Source of the DNA: Bacteroidales bacterium UBA1077
GTDB taxonomy: Bacteria > Bacteroidota > Bacteroidia > Bacteroidales > UBA932
NCBI GenBank assembly: GCA_002314195.1
Contig: DCCQ01000147.1
Location: forward strand, 1 to 22,846
Direction: 5' to 3'
DNA length: 22,846 bases
Shown here: positions 12,949 through 19,916 of the stretch, one piece after another
Layout: every line of letters starts with the position of its first letter
How positions within the stretch are numbered: position 1 is the first letter of the stretch
Position numbers and translations under genes: made by a program
Notes under the pieces: generated by a model
Told to the model about the DNA's origin: nothing
The model's input: the letters and a program-made list of their open reading frames with translations, nothing else
Database searches by the model: none

Positions 12949-14358
12949 ATGGACATCCAGAGACTATATGCCGCATTTAAGGAATGCGGCCGTGTGACTA
13001 CGGACAGCAGGGCCATCAGTGGGGGAGAGATGTTCTTCGGGCTGAAGGGAGAGAATTTTGATGGTAATGAATATGCTCTCAAGGCTCTTGAGGCCGGAGC
13101 CCGTTATGCAGTGGTGGACGAAGACTCTGCGGCAGCCGCCTCAGGAGATTCTCGTGTTATTGTTGTCCATGACACTCATGAGGCTTTGCAGACGCTTGCG
13201 CGTCATCATAGAGAGAACACGTTCGTGGATGGCAAACGTTTGACTGTCATAGGATTGACTGGAACCAACGGCAAGACCACGACCAAGGAATTGATTACGA
13301 GAGTGCTGTCGGTAAAGTACAACGTCACTTCCACGCAAGGCAACTTGAACAATGACATCGGTGTACCTCTGTCTGTCCTCGGCATCAATTCCAAGACACA
13401 GATCGCCGTGATCGAGATGGGTGCGAACCATCCTGATGACATTGAGAAACTTGTCAAGGTCTGCGAGCCGGACTACGGTCTCATAACGAATGTCGGCAAG
13501 GCGCATCTGCTTGGGTTCGGCAGTTTTGAGGGAGTCAAGAGGGCCAAAGGAAAGATGTACGACTATATTTCCGAGCACGGAGGAAGCATATTCCTTAATG
13601 CTGATGATGAGAATCTTGTCGCCATGGCCGCCGAGCGTAAAGGGTTGAAGGTCATTGAATATGGCATCGGTTATTGGAACGCTGTGGTTCTGCCTTCCGA
13701 TGCCGGGCATCCTTTTGTGCGGATGGCCATTCCGGATTCGGTCACTTCTTCGGTCGCTGAGCCTGTCGAGGCGACAGACCGCACTGAGAACCTCCTCTGC
13801 CTGGAAACCCACCTTGCCGGTGCCTATAACGCCAACAACATAGCCGCCGCCATCGCCGTTGGCCTCCATTTCGGAGTCTCTCTCGAAGATGCTCTGCAGG
13901 CCGTGAGTGAATATATTCCTAAAAACAATCGCTCGCAGTTAGAGAAGACCGAACGTAACATCTTGATTGAGGATGCCTACAACGCCAATCCTACGAGTAT
14001 GGCAGCGGCGCTTGACAACCTTGCCTTGGTTCAGGCTCCGCTGAAAGCAGCCATGCTCGGAGAAATGCGTGAGCTTGGCGAAGAGTCAGTTTCAGAGCAT
14101 GTTATCGTATTGAGAAAGTTGGCTGCAATGAATCTTGACCTTGTCTGCCTCGTAGGAGATGAGTTCCGCAAGGCCCTGGATTCAAAGCCGGAAGTTCGAC
14201 TTGGTTCACCAGCCTTAGAGGTGATTTCAAATTTTAAATGGTTCCCGACATCAGATGTTTTAGTAGTCTGGCTGAAGGATCACCCGGTTTCCGACCACAC
14301 TATCCTGATCAAAGGTTCCCGCGGGAACCGGATGGAGAAGGTTTTGTCAGAGTTATAG
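12949..14358 (+). CDS. murF: UDP-MurNAc-tripeptide:D-Ala-D-Ala ligase with an in-frame repeat insertion
   Basis: 469 residues. MurF adds D-Ala-D-Ala to UDP-MurNAc-tripeptide, the last cytoplasmic step of the peptidoglycan precursor. The substrate-binding N-domain (TDSRAISGGEMFFGLKGENFDG) is followed by the ATPase P-loop GTNGKTTTKE (from residue 105), IEMGANHPDDI, TNVGKAHLLGFGSFEGVKRAKG with the family lysine, EDAYNANPTS, LGEMRELGEES and the terminal IKGSRGNRMEKVL. Residues about 262-280, including SSVAEPVEATDRTE, are not MurF-like. They are encoded by a palindromic repeat copy at 13752-13775 and its flanks, which kept the frame open. The site lies in a loop just before ETHLAGAYNANN, away from the catalytic motifs, so activity is probably retained. 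The last 50 bases overlap the converging PAP2 gene. Confidence 0.96.
   Translation: MDIQRLYAAFKECGRVTTDSRAISGGEMFFGLKGENFDGNEYALKALEAGARYAVVDEDSAAAASGDSRVIVVHDTHEALQTLARHHRENTFVDGKRLTVIGLTGTNGKTTTKELITRVLSVKYNVTSTQGNLNNDIGVPLSVLGINSKTQIAVIEMGANHPDDIEKLVKVCEPDYGLITNVGKAHLLGFGSFEGVKRAKGKMYDYISEHGGSIFLNADDENLVAMAAERKGLKVIEYGIGYWNAVVLPSDAGHPFVRMAIPDSVTSSVAEPVEATDRTENLLCLETHLAGAYNANNIAAAIAVGLHFGVSLEDALQAVSEYIPKNNRSQLEKTERNILIEDAYNANPTSMAAALDNLALVQAPLKAAMLGEMRELGEESVSEHVIVLRKLAAMNLDLVCLVGDEFRKALDSKPEVRLGSPALEVISNFKWFPTSDVLVVWLKDHPVSDHTILIKGSRGNRMEKVLSEL
13739..13781. repeat. REP-like palindromic repeat, copy 2, inside murF
   Basis: The core GGTCGCTGAGCCTGTCGAGG plus CGAC spans 13752-13775. Arms GTCGC (13753-13757) and GCGAC (13771-13775) pair; relative to copy 1 (GTCAC/GTGAC) both sides changed, keeping the pairing. 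An outer pair CGGTC (13739-13743) and GACCG (13777-13781) is also present. It is translated in frame as VAEPVEAT. Confidence 0.75.
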
Positions 14359-15001
14359 GCTTTCTCCTCTCATCGAGAATCATTGTGAGACCAGTGACAG
14401 GAACTTTGTCGATGCGGGTCTGGATGACATATCTGGCCAGCATACCGGCAAAGTAACCTATTGTCAGTCCGATGATCGTTCCGACGATCACATCACCGAG
14501 ATAATGCTTTCCAACGAATATCCTGCTGGCCGCCACGAGAGCCGCCCACGTAAGGGCTATCTTGTAGAACGCGTTGTAAGTGTGTGTCCGGTCGTTCCTG
14601 AATCCGATGATCAGGCACATCGCCAGAGCGAAAGCGTTGGCCGCATGCGCCGAGAAGAATCCGAAGAAGCCTCCCCGGCCTTCGAGCAGGTTCAGACCTC
14701 CGAGCAACATTCTTGCACTGTAGCTTGGTCTCAGCCTGTCAACGGAATGCTTTACTAAGTTTGAGAACTGATCGCAAAGCCCAAACGCCAAGCCGATGGA
14801 AATCAGGACGATCGAAGCCTTCTTCCATCCCAATCTGCGGAATAGGAACCAGGCACAGAGCGCGTAGGCCGGAATCCACACCGTCTTGTCAGACATCAGC
14901 ACCCACAATTGGTCAGTCATTGGAGTGCTGAGACTGTTGAGGAACAGAGTTGCATCCTGGTCGATTCTGTGAAGGAAACCTATGAGTGAAGCGCTGACCA
15001 T
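14309..15001 (-). CDS. PAP2-family membrane phosphatase
   Basis: 230 residues, inner membrane, about five or six helices. The three PAP2 motifs are present. Motif 1 is Lys84-x6-Arg-Pro (KHSVDRLRP). Motif 2 is FSAHAAN (117-121 region, His119), with Ala in place of the usual Gly of PSGH. Motif 3 is Ser159-Arg160-x5-His166-x3-Asp170 (SRIFVGKHYLGD). The active site should face the periplasm, with undecaprenyl pyrophosphate, phosphatidylglycerol phosphate or lipid A as possible substrates; sequence alone does not decide. The start overlaps the end of obgE by 22 bases, which implies cotranscription and coupling. The 3' end overlaps the converging murF by 50 bases. The C-terminal tail (DERRKPITLTKPSPSGSRGNL) is encoded in the overlap and looks unconstrained. 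Confidence 0.88.
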   Translation of the reverse strand: MVSASLIGFLHRIDQDATLFLNSLSTPMTDQLWVLMSDKTVWIPAYALCAWFLFRRLGWKKASIVLISIGLAFGLCDQFSNLVKHSVDRLRPSYSARMLLGGLNLLEGRGGFFGFFSAHAANAFALAMCLIIGFRNDRTHTYNAFYKIALTWAALVAASRIFVGKHYLGDVIVGTIIGLTIGYFAGMLARYVIQTRIDKVPVTGLTMILDERRKPITLTKPSPSGSRGNL

Positions 15002-15972
15002 AGCATATCCTTTAATTCCTTGACCCCCTCTCCGCTGATCGAAGAGATGAACACGTGAGGGATCCCCTTAGGAAGCGTCGGCTCAATCTCTTTCTCGATG
15101 TCCTTGTCAATCAGGTCGCACTTGGTGACGGCCAGCACACGGTCCTTGTCCAGAAGCTCGGGGTTATATTCCTTAAGCTCGTTCAGCAAGGTCTCATAGC
15201 TCGCCTTGATGTCGTCCTCTTCCGCAGAGACCATGAATAGCAGCACCGAGTTCCTTTCGATGTGGCGGAGGAAACGTATTCCTATGCCTTTCCCTTCGTG
15301 CGCACCCTCTATGATCCCTGGGATGTCGGCCATCACAAATGATTGGTCATCATAGTATTTGACGATTCCGAGGTTCGGTTCAAGCGTTGTGAAGGCGTAG
15401 TTGGCTATTTTCGGCTTTGCCGCCGTGATTGCCGCCAAAAGGGTGGATTTCCCGGCATTAGGGAAGCCCACAAGTCCGACATCCGCCAGCACTTTCAGCT
15501 CAAGGATGAACCAGCCTTCCTGTCCGTCCTCACCCGGTTGGGCGAAGCGTGGTGTCTGATTGGTGGCCGTCTTGAAGTTGTTGTTGCCCAGACCACCGCG
15601 TCCTCCCTTGCAGAGAATCCGTGTCTCTCCCGGTTCCATCATCTCGAACAGCACCTCTCCTGTCTCGGCGTCCTTTGCGACGGTCCCGACAGGAACATCC
15701 AGAATGACGTCCTCGCCATTCTTCCCGGTCCTGAGTCCGCCCTCACCGTGCCCCCCGTCCTCAGCTTTGATGTGCTTGCGGTATTTAAGGTGTATCAGCG
15801 TCCAGAACTGCGGGTTGGCCTTGAGGATAATATGTCCCCCTCGTCCTCCGTCTCCTCCGTCAGGTCCTCCCTTAGGCACATACTTAGCCCTGTAAAGGTG
15901 CATCGATCCCGCACCCCCGTGCCCCGAAGCGCACCATATCTTCACATAGTCTATAAAGTTGCTGTCTGGCAT
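14980..15972 (-). CDS. obgE: GTPase ObgE/CgtA
   Basis: 330 residues. This essential GTPase works in 50S ribosome assembly and stress control. The glycine-rich Obg fold (residues 1-160: DYVKIWCASGHGGAGS, GGPDGGDGGRGGHI, CKGGRGGLGNNNFKTATNQTP) precedes the G domain: G1 GFPNAGKST (169-177), the switch region NYAFTTLEPNLG, G3 DIPG (216-219), G4 TKCD (283-286) and G5 SSISG. It stops right after the G domain, without the C-terminal OCT domain of Bacillus-type Obg, which is common outside Firmicutes and Actinobacteria. It leads a two-gene unit with the PAP2 gene. The TATCTTTG box at 15999-16006 is the likely promoter. A second such box and a 30-bp palindrome lie farther upstream. Confidence 0.96.
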   Translation of the reverse strand: MPDSNFIDYVKIWCASGHGGAGSMHLYRAKYVPKGGPDGGDGGRGGHIILKANPQFWTLIHLKYRKHIKAEDGGHGEGGLRTGKNGEDVILDVPVGTVAKDAETGEVLFEMMEPGETRILCKGGRGGLGNNNFKTATNQTPRFAQPGEDGQEGWFILELKVLADVGLVGFPNAGKSTLLAAITAAKPKIANYAFTTLEPNLGIVKYYDDQSFVMADIPGIIEGAHEGKGIGIRFLRHIERNSVLLFMVSAEEDDIKASYETLLNELKEYNPELLDKDRVLAVTKCDLIDKDIEKEIEPTLPKGIPHVFISSISGEGVKELKDMLWSALHS

Positions 15973-15998
15973 AGTCGTTTTTGCTTAATAACAGGTTG

Positions 15999-16006
15999 CA
16001 AAGATA
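15999..16006 (-). promoter_or_regulatory. -7 promoter box for obgE
   Basis: Minus-strand TATCTTTG matches TAnnTTTG, 26 bases before the obgE ATG at 15972. No -33 TTTG at the expected distance was seen. Confidence 0.55.
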
Positions 16007-16077
16007 GCGAAAGTTTGGGAAAGACAGAGAGTGTTTAGCAATCCTTCATTCTACGGCACTTTGTGGGTTTTCCCCTC

Positions 16078-16107
16078 AGGCCGGTGGCGGCTAGCCGCCA
16101 CCGGCCT
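16078..16107. repeat. 30-bp perfect palindrome between obgE and the IS3 remnant
   Basis: The half-site AGGCCGGTGGCGGCT (16078-16092) is followed without a spacer by its exact reverse complement (16093-16107). As RNA it would fold to a very stable GC-rich hairpin. No T-run follows directly on either strand, although TTTTTT occurs at 16126-16131 on the plus strand. A second TATCTTTG box (16113-16120, minus) sits so that a transcript from it would begin at the hairpin. Confidence 0.85.
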
Positions 16108-16136
16108 CGCACCAAAGATAGGCACTTTTTTCTATT

Positions 16137-17072
16137 CTACGTCACGGCCCACCCATTTTTCCAGCATCTCCGTTGAATCCCGGACTGCGTGTGCGCCACC
16201 TCCGGTGTCTGCATCCCGATGCTCATATGCGGTCTCTCGGTGTTGTTGAAGCCGATGATGCGCTCAAGCTCGGAACGGCATTCCTCGCGTGTGGCGATAG
16301 TCATCTTGTACAGCCACTCCGTCTTCAGTATGCCGTTGGCGCGTTCCGCCACGGCGTTCTCGAGGGAATCTCCGCTCTGGGTCATGCTTATGCTGACACC
16401 GTGGCTCTTCAGTTCCGACACATAGGCATCGCTGCAGTACTGGCAGCCCCTGTCGGAATGGTGGATGAGACGTCTGGCGGTCATGTCGTCTATGTCCGAA
16501 AGCGCCATACGCAGTGCCTGAAGCGGATATGTCGTCTCCAGTGTGGGGCCGACAGCCCAGCCGACGATCTTGTGCGAGTAAGCGTCGGTTATCAGTGACA
16601 GATAACACACGCCCTCTTCCGTCTCCACATATCTGATGTCCGACACCCACACCTCATTGGGACGCGACGGGACAAGATCCGCGATGAGGCTCGGGTACTT
16701 CCTGGAGTGGTGGTTGGAGTCCGTCGTCTTGTAGTGGCGCCTGCGGCGGATGTGCACCATCAGGCCGTTCTTCCGCAGGATCTCTATGAACGCGTCCCTG
16801 CCGGGCATGCACCCCGTATCCTCGAACATCCGCTTGATTATCAGATACAGTTTCGAGCACCCGAGCCCCGGGTTGTCCTTGCGGTAGGAACGCGCCTTCT
16901 CCACTATCAGCGGCTCCACGGCGTCCTCAGCGAACTCGTTGCCGCTTCGCTTGTGCAGGAAAGAGGATACCCTCCATAGGAAAAGTATGCGCTTACGGTC
17001 ACTGAGCCTGTCGAAGTGGCACGTTGTCCGTGGGATTGGCGTTTTGCCGGACATATTGCTGTGGAGGGACAT
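16137..17072 (-). pseudogene. IS3-family transposase OrfB, probable 5'-truncated remnant
   Basis: 311 codons are open from ATG 17072. The IS3 OrfB integrase core is intact: Asp145 in WVSDIRY, Asp207 in HHSDRGCQYCS and Glu243 in ENAVAERANG, with exactly 35 residues between the last two (DD35E), plus the usual GFNNTERPHMSIGMQTPEVAH tail. The HTH_21-like part begins around RSYRKDNPGLGCSKLYLIIKRMF. Residues 1 to about 40 do not look like OrfB: TCHFDRLSDRKR (17-28) is encoded by a palindromic repeat copy at 16997-17020. No orfA or clear terminal repeats are visible, and greA begins 34 bases beyond the ATG. The element is therefore probably a fragment joined to the repeat, and the ATG at 17072 is fortuitous. 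It could still encode a domesticated protein, though I see no sign of that. Confidence 0.85.
16997..17020. repeat. REP-like palindromic repeat, copy 3, at the IS3 remnant boundary
   Basis: The core GGTCACTGAGCCTGTCGAAG then TGGC. Arms GTCAC and GTGGC pair with one G-U wobble. It lies between the recognisable OrfB sequence and greA, flanked by imperfect inverted sequences CCCTCCA (16970-16976) and TGGAGGG (17062-17068). Confidence 0.75.
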
Positions 17073-17105
17073 AATGACCAGACTTTATGTTTTCTGGCTG
17101 AGGGA

Positions 17106-17576
17106 CTACTGGCCGACAGAGATGTTCTCGATTCGGAGCTGGAATATTCCGGATGGGGCATGAACGTCAACTACATCTCCCACTTTTTTATCCATCAAGG
17201 CGGCTCCGATCGGAGACTTGATGGAAATCTTGCCTTCCTCAAGGTTCATTTCGTGGGGGCTTACAATCGAATATGTCATTCTGGCATTAGTGGAGAGATT
17301 GGTGAACTCCACTTTGCTGAGCAATGAGACCCTGTCTTTAGGAAGCGCGTTAGTGTCGATGACCCTTGAATATTGCAGTACCCTCTGCAGAAAACGTATT
17401 CTGCTTATAGCCTTGCCTTGAGACCTTCTGGCGGCGCGGTACCCTGCATTTTCGCTCAGATCCCCCTGGGCACGGGCTTCAGAGAGATCTTCCTTGATCC
17501 GGGGATATTCCACGTTTATGAGGTTGTTAAGTTCCGCGACAATCTGGTCGTAGCGTTCCTTGGACAGGTATTCCAT
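17106..17576 (-). CDS. greA: Transcription elongation factor GreA
   Basis: 156 residues. GreA enters the RNA polymerase secondary channel and stimulates cleavage of backtracked transcripts. The N-terminal coiled coil (residues 1-73) carries the conserved tip EDLSEARAQGDLSENAGYRAAR with the acidic pair Asp39/Glu42. The C-terminal FKBP-like domain includes VEFTNLSTNARMTYSIVSPHEMNLEEGKISIKSPIGAALMDKKVGDVVDV and ends FQLRIENISVGQ. The length is standard. The start ATG is 23 bases from a TACATTTG promoter box at 17600-17607. The transposase remnant follows it on the same strand, and no strong terminator is visible between them. Confidence 0.96.
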   Translation of the reverse strand: MEYLSKERYDQIVAELNNLINVEYPRIKEDLSEARAQGDLSENAGYRAARRSQGKAISRIRFLQRVLQYSRVIDTNALPKDRVSLLSKVEFTNLSTNARMTYSIVSPHEMNLEEGKISIKSPIGAALMDKKVGDVVDVHAPSGIFQLRIENISVGQ

Positions 17577-17599
17577 AATGCGACATTTGTTATGCTTGG

Positions 17600-17607
17600 C
17601 AAATGTA
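17600..17607 (-). promoter_or_regulatory. -7 promoter box for greA
   Basis: Minus-strand TACATTTG matches TAnnTTTG, 23 bases before the greA ATG. No -33 TTTG at 19-21 bases was seen. Confidence 0.55.
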
Positions 17608-17858
17608 CGAAAATTTGTCCAGTATATGTCTCGGCTTCACCTCAAAGCCCACGCGGATTGGCGGCATCGTCCGTGCCTTCACACCCTCGCTTGCTTTCCT
17701 GTTGCTTATTGAATACAAGGAACAAACGGCCGCCGAGATGACTCCGAGAACAATTCCCGGCCGGTAACGGGAATCGAATGAGAAGTTGCACACAAGGCCG
17801 TACGTAAGCCCGTCCTGACAAATTCGTAATTAAATTTCATATTGAGTGCGTCTTTGAT
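17608..17858. other. Intergenic region between greA and the acyltransferase gene, with a possible decayed reading frame
   Basis: The minus strand is open from a stop near 17835 down to 17590. It reads as DGLTYGLVCNFSFDSRYRPG, then a hydrophobic stretch (IVLGVISAAVCSLYSI), then PPIRVGFEVKPRHILDKF. The only start is GTG at 17793 (67 codons). It could be a 3' remnant of an outer-membrane or lipid-modifying protein, but I recognise no family. The greA promoter box lies within its end, which argues against a functional gene. Nothing else is seen in this stretch. Confidence 0.3.
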
Positions 17859-17866
17859 TATCTTTG
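17859..17866 (+). promoter_or_regulatory. -7 promoter box for the acyltransferase gene
   Basis: TATCTTTG matches TAnnTTTG, 26 bases before the ATG at 17893. Confidence 0.55.
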
Positions 17867-17892
17867 CCTACTGTGCGTAAGATTGTTGACAG

Positions 17893-18804
17893 ATGAAGAT
17901 ATTGACGAGTTTGATGCAGGGGGTTCTGCGTGTTGTCTCGGCGCTTCCGCTGGGATTCCATTATGCTTGGGCCGGGTTCTTTGCCTGGCTTATGCGTGAT
18001 GTGTTGCACTACCGGCGGGATGTCGTGATGATCAACCTCTCGCGGGCGTTCCCTGACAAGAAATACAAGGAACTCAAACAGATTTCGGACGCGTTCTATA
18101 AACATTTCGGTGAAATACTCGCGGAAGCGATCTGGTTCGGAGGATGTCGCAACCCGGAACGGTTGCACAAGAGACGCTTGGTCGAATATGCCAACATAGA
18201 GACCGTAGAGGCTGCCCTTGCCGAAAGTCCTGGAGTCGTGGTGCTCAACAGCCATTTCGGCAACTGGGAACTCACAGGCGGATGCCTGAACTACGATTAC
18301 CGTCCGGAATCCGAGCGGCGAAAAATCGATGTCAACGATGTCGTAGCTGTCTATAAGCCATTGAGCAGCAGGATGTGGGACGAGATAATGCGCGTGAACC
18401 GCTGCGCACCGGTGCTCCGGTACGGATACACCGGCTATGTCAGCTCTGTGAATCTTCTTCGTTTCGCCTTGTCCCATAAAGAGGACAAGAAAATCTACAT
18501 CATCCCCGCCGATCAGTGTCCGTACAGGATCTCAACCGTGAACGATGTGGTGGATTTCATGCACCAGCCGACCAGGACAATGCTCGGCGGAGCTTCAATC
18601 GCCCACAAACTTCACTACAGCGTGTTCTACATGAGCCTGACACCAGTCTCCCGAGGCCACTACGAATGGACATTCAAGGAAATCTGCCGCGATGCCTCGA
18701 CGAGGACTCCTCACTCGATAATGCAGGAATATTATAACCTGCTCCAGGAGGATCTGGAAAAACACCCGGAGAATTACCTTTGGACACACAAAAGATGGAA
18801 ATGA
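17893..18804 (+). CDS. Lysophospholipid/lipid A acyltransferase (HtrB/LpxL family)
   Basis: 303 residues, inner-membrane-associated through an N-terminal hydrophobic segment (GVLRVVSALPLGFHYAWAGFFAWLM). It belongs to the HtrB/LpxL/LpxM family, which transfers secondary acyl chains to lipid A. The catalytic HX4E motif is His121-FGNW-Glu126 in LNSHFGNWELTG. Family features around it are RRDVVMINLSRAFPDK (the NL..FP region), VVAVYKPLSSRMWDEIM, the IIPADQCP loop and the C-terminal NYLWTHKRWK. The two catalytic residues seen are conserved. The acceptor position and chain length cannot be inferred. Ten bases separate its stop from the DUF4831-like gene, so they may form an operon. It adds to the envelope genes of this window. 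Confidence 0.92.
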   Translation: MKILTSLMQGVLRVVSALPLGFHYAWAGFFAWLMRDVLHYRRDVVMINLSRAFPDKKYKELKQISDAFYKHFGEILAEAIWFGGCRNPERLHKRRLVEYANIETVEAALAESPGVVVLNSHFGNWELTGGCLNYDYRPESERRKIDVNDVVAVYKPLSSRMWDEIMRVNRCAPVLRYGYTGYVSSVNLLRFALSHKEDKKIYIIPADQCPYRISTVNDVVDFMHQPTRTMLGGASIAHKLHYSVFYMSLTPVSRGHYEWTFKEICRDASTRTPHSIMQEYYNLLQEDLEKHPENYLWTHKRWK

Positions 18805-18814
18805 CAAAAATTTT

Positions 18815-19852
18815 ATGAATATGAGAAATTATCGAACCGTATCACTTCTCTGTCTGGCCGCCGCCATGCTGCCGGCCGGAAGAATCTCGGCCCAGGATCC
18901 CGTTGGAACAGTCTCCTATGCGCTTCCTCAGACCACCATCACAATCGAGGTTGAAGCTGTCCGTGAATATTTCTACGCGGGGCCTTACGCCAAATACGCC
19001 CAGAAGTATCTCGGCGTGGACGCCCGTCAGTCCGACCAGACCACATGCACCCTCAGTACGGTCCGTATGACCCCGTACATCGAAGCAGACCAGAATTTCC
19101 GCTACTATGTCAATCCGGACAAGGCCACACAGTCTTTCCTTTCGCTCACATCTCAGGGGCTTATCGCTGTGAATGACGGGAGCTTCGGCGAGAGTGCCGA
19201 GTGGAGGTTCACCACACAGGCCGGAGCTGACTTCAACGGAAAGGGTGTAAGCTCGAACCTTACCTCGGAGGCCGCCACGCTTTACCGTGGTGTAAAGGAG
19301 GATGCGTCTTACAACCGCATAGCCGTGCAGCAGAACATGGTGGTTCAGAAATCTATTGAACAGAGGGCCAAGGAAGCCGCGGACATGATATTCAATCTCC
19401 GTCAGAAGAGGGTTCAGATCGTCACGGGGGACACCGATGCCACCTACAGCGGCGAGGCGATGGGTGCGGCTCTTAAGGAGATCTCCGCGCTTGAGAAGGA
19501 ATATATGTCCATGTTTATCGGTTACAGTGACTACCAGACCCAGAAACTGAAGTGCGATGTCGTTCCGGTAAAGGACAGGAAGTCGCAGACATACGTCGCG
19601 TTCCGGATCTCAGACACCGATGGGATTGTCTCTGCCGACAATATGTCTGGCAAGCCTTATCTTCTTGAGGTTATCCCTCAGCCTATCGGCGAGGCTTCCG
19701 GCAAGGGAGTACAGTCAAAGGCAAATGTCGCCATCTACAGAATTCCAGCCATCTGCACCGTCCGTCTTTCTGATGGCGTGACCTCTTTCCTTCAGGACAG
19801 AATTGCCATCTACCAGCTTGGCACAGAAGGCTATTTCCCCCTTTCAAAGTGA
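18815..19852 (+). CDS. Secreted DUF4831-like protein
   Basis: 345 residues. The N-terminus MNMRNYRTVSLLCLAAAMLPAGRISAQ is a signal peptide, probably cut after ISAQ, so the protein is exported. The body begins VSYALPQTTITIEVEAVREYFYAGPYAKYAQKYLGVDA, a stretch I recall as characteristic of DUF4831 in Bacteroidota. The remainder is mixed alpha/beta with a helical segment around residues 170-230 (VVQKSIEQRAKEAADMIFNLRQKRVQI, ALKEISALEKEYMSMFIGYS). No catalytic motif is seen and the function of the family is unknown to me. The start offers ATG 18815 or 18821; the first lies within TTATGAATATG. It probably shares a transcript with the preceding acyltransferase gene. Confidence 0.85.
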   Translation: MNMRNYRTVSLLCLAAAMLPAGRISAQDPVGTVSYALPQTTITIEVEAVREYFYAGPYAKYAQKYLGVDARQSDQTTCTLSTVRMTPYIEADQNFRYYVNPDKATQSFLSLTSQGLIAVNDGSFGESAEWRFTTQAGADFNGKGVSSNLTSEAATLYRGVKEDASYNRIAVQQNMVVQKSIEQRAKEAADMIFNLRQKRVQIVTGDTDATYSGEAMGAALKEISALEKEYMSMFIGYSDYQTQKLKCDVVPVKDRKSQTYVAFRISDTDGIVSADNMSGKPYLLEVIPQPIGEASGKGVQSKANVAIYRIPAICTVRLSDGVTSFLQDRIAIYQLGTEGYFPLSK

Positions 19853-19916
19853 TATTGCATAATATTCATCCAGAGTGATCTAAAGATATATTCACATATT
19901 AAAATAGAATAACGCT

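Noticed and set aside
14719..14745. CTCAGCCTGTCAACGG in the PAP2 gene as a repeat copy
   Set aside because: It encodes the conserved VDRLRP motif of the phosphatase and lacks the pairing arms.
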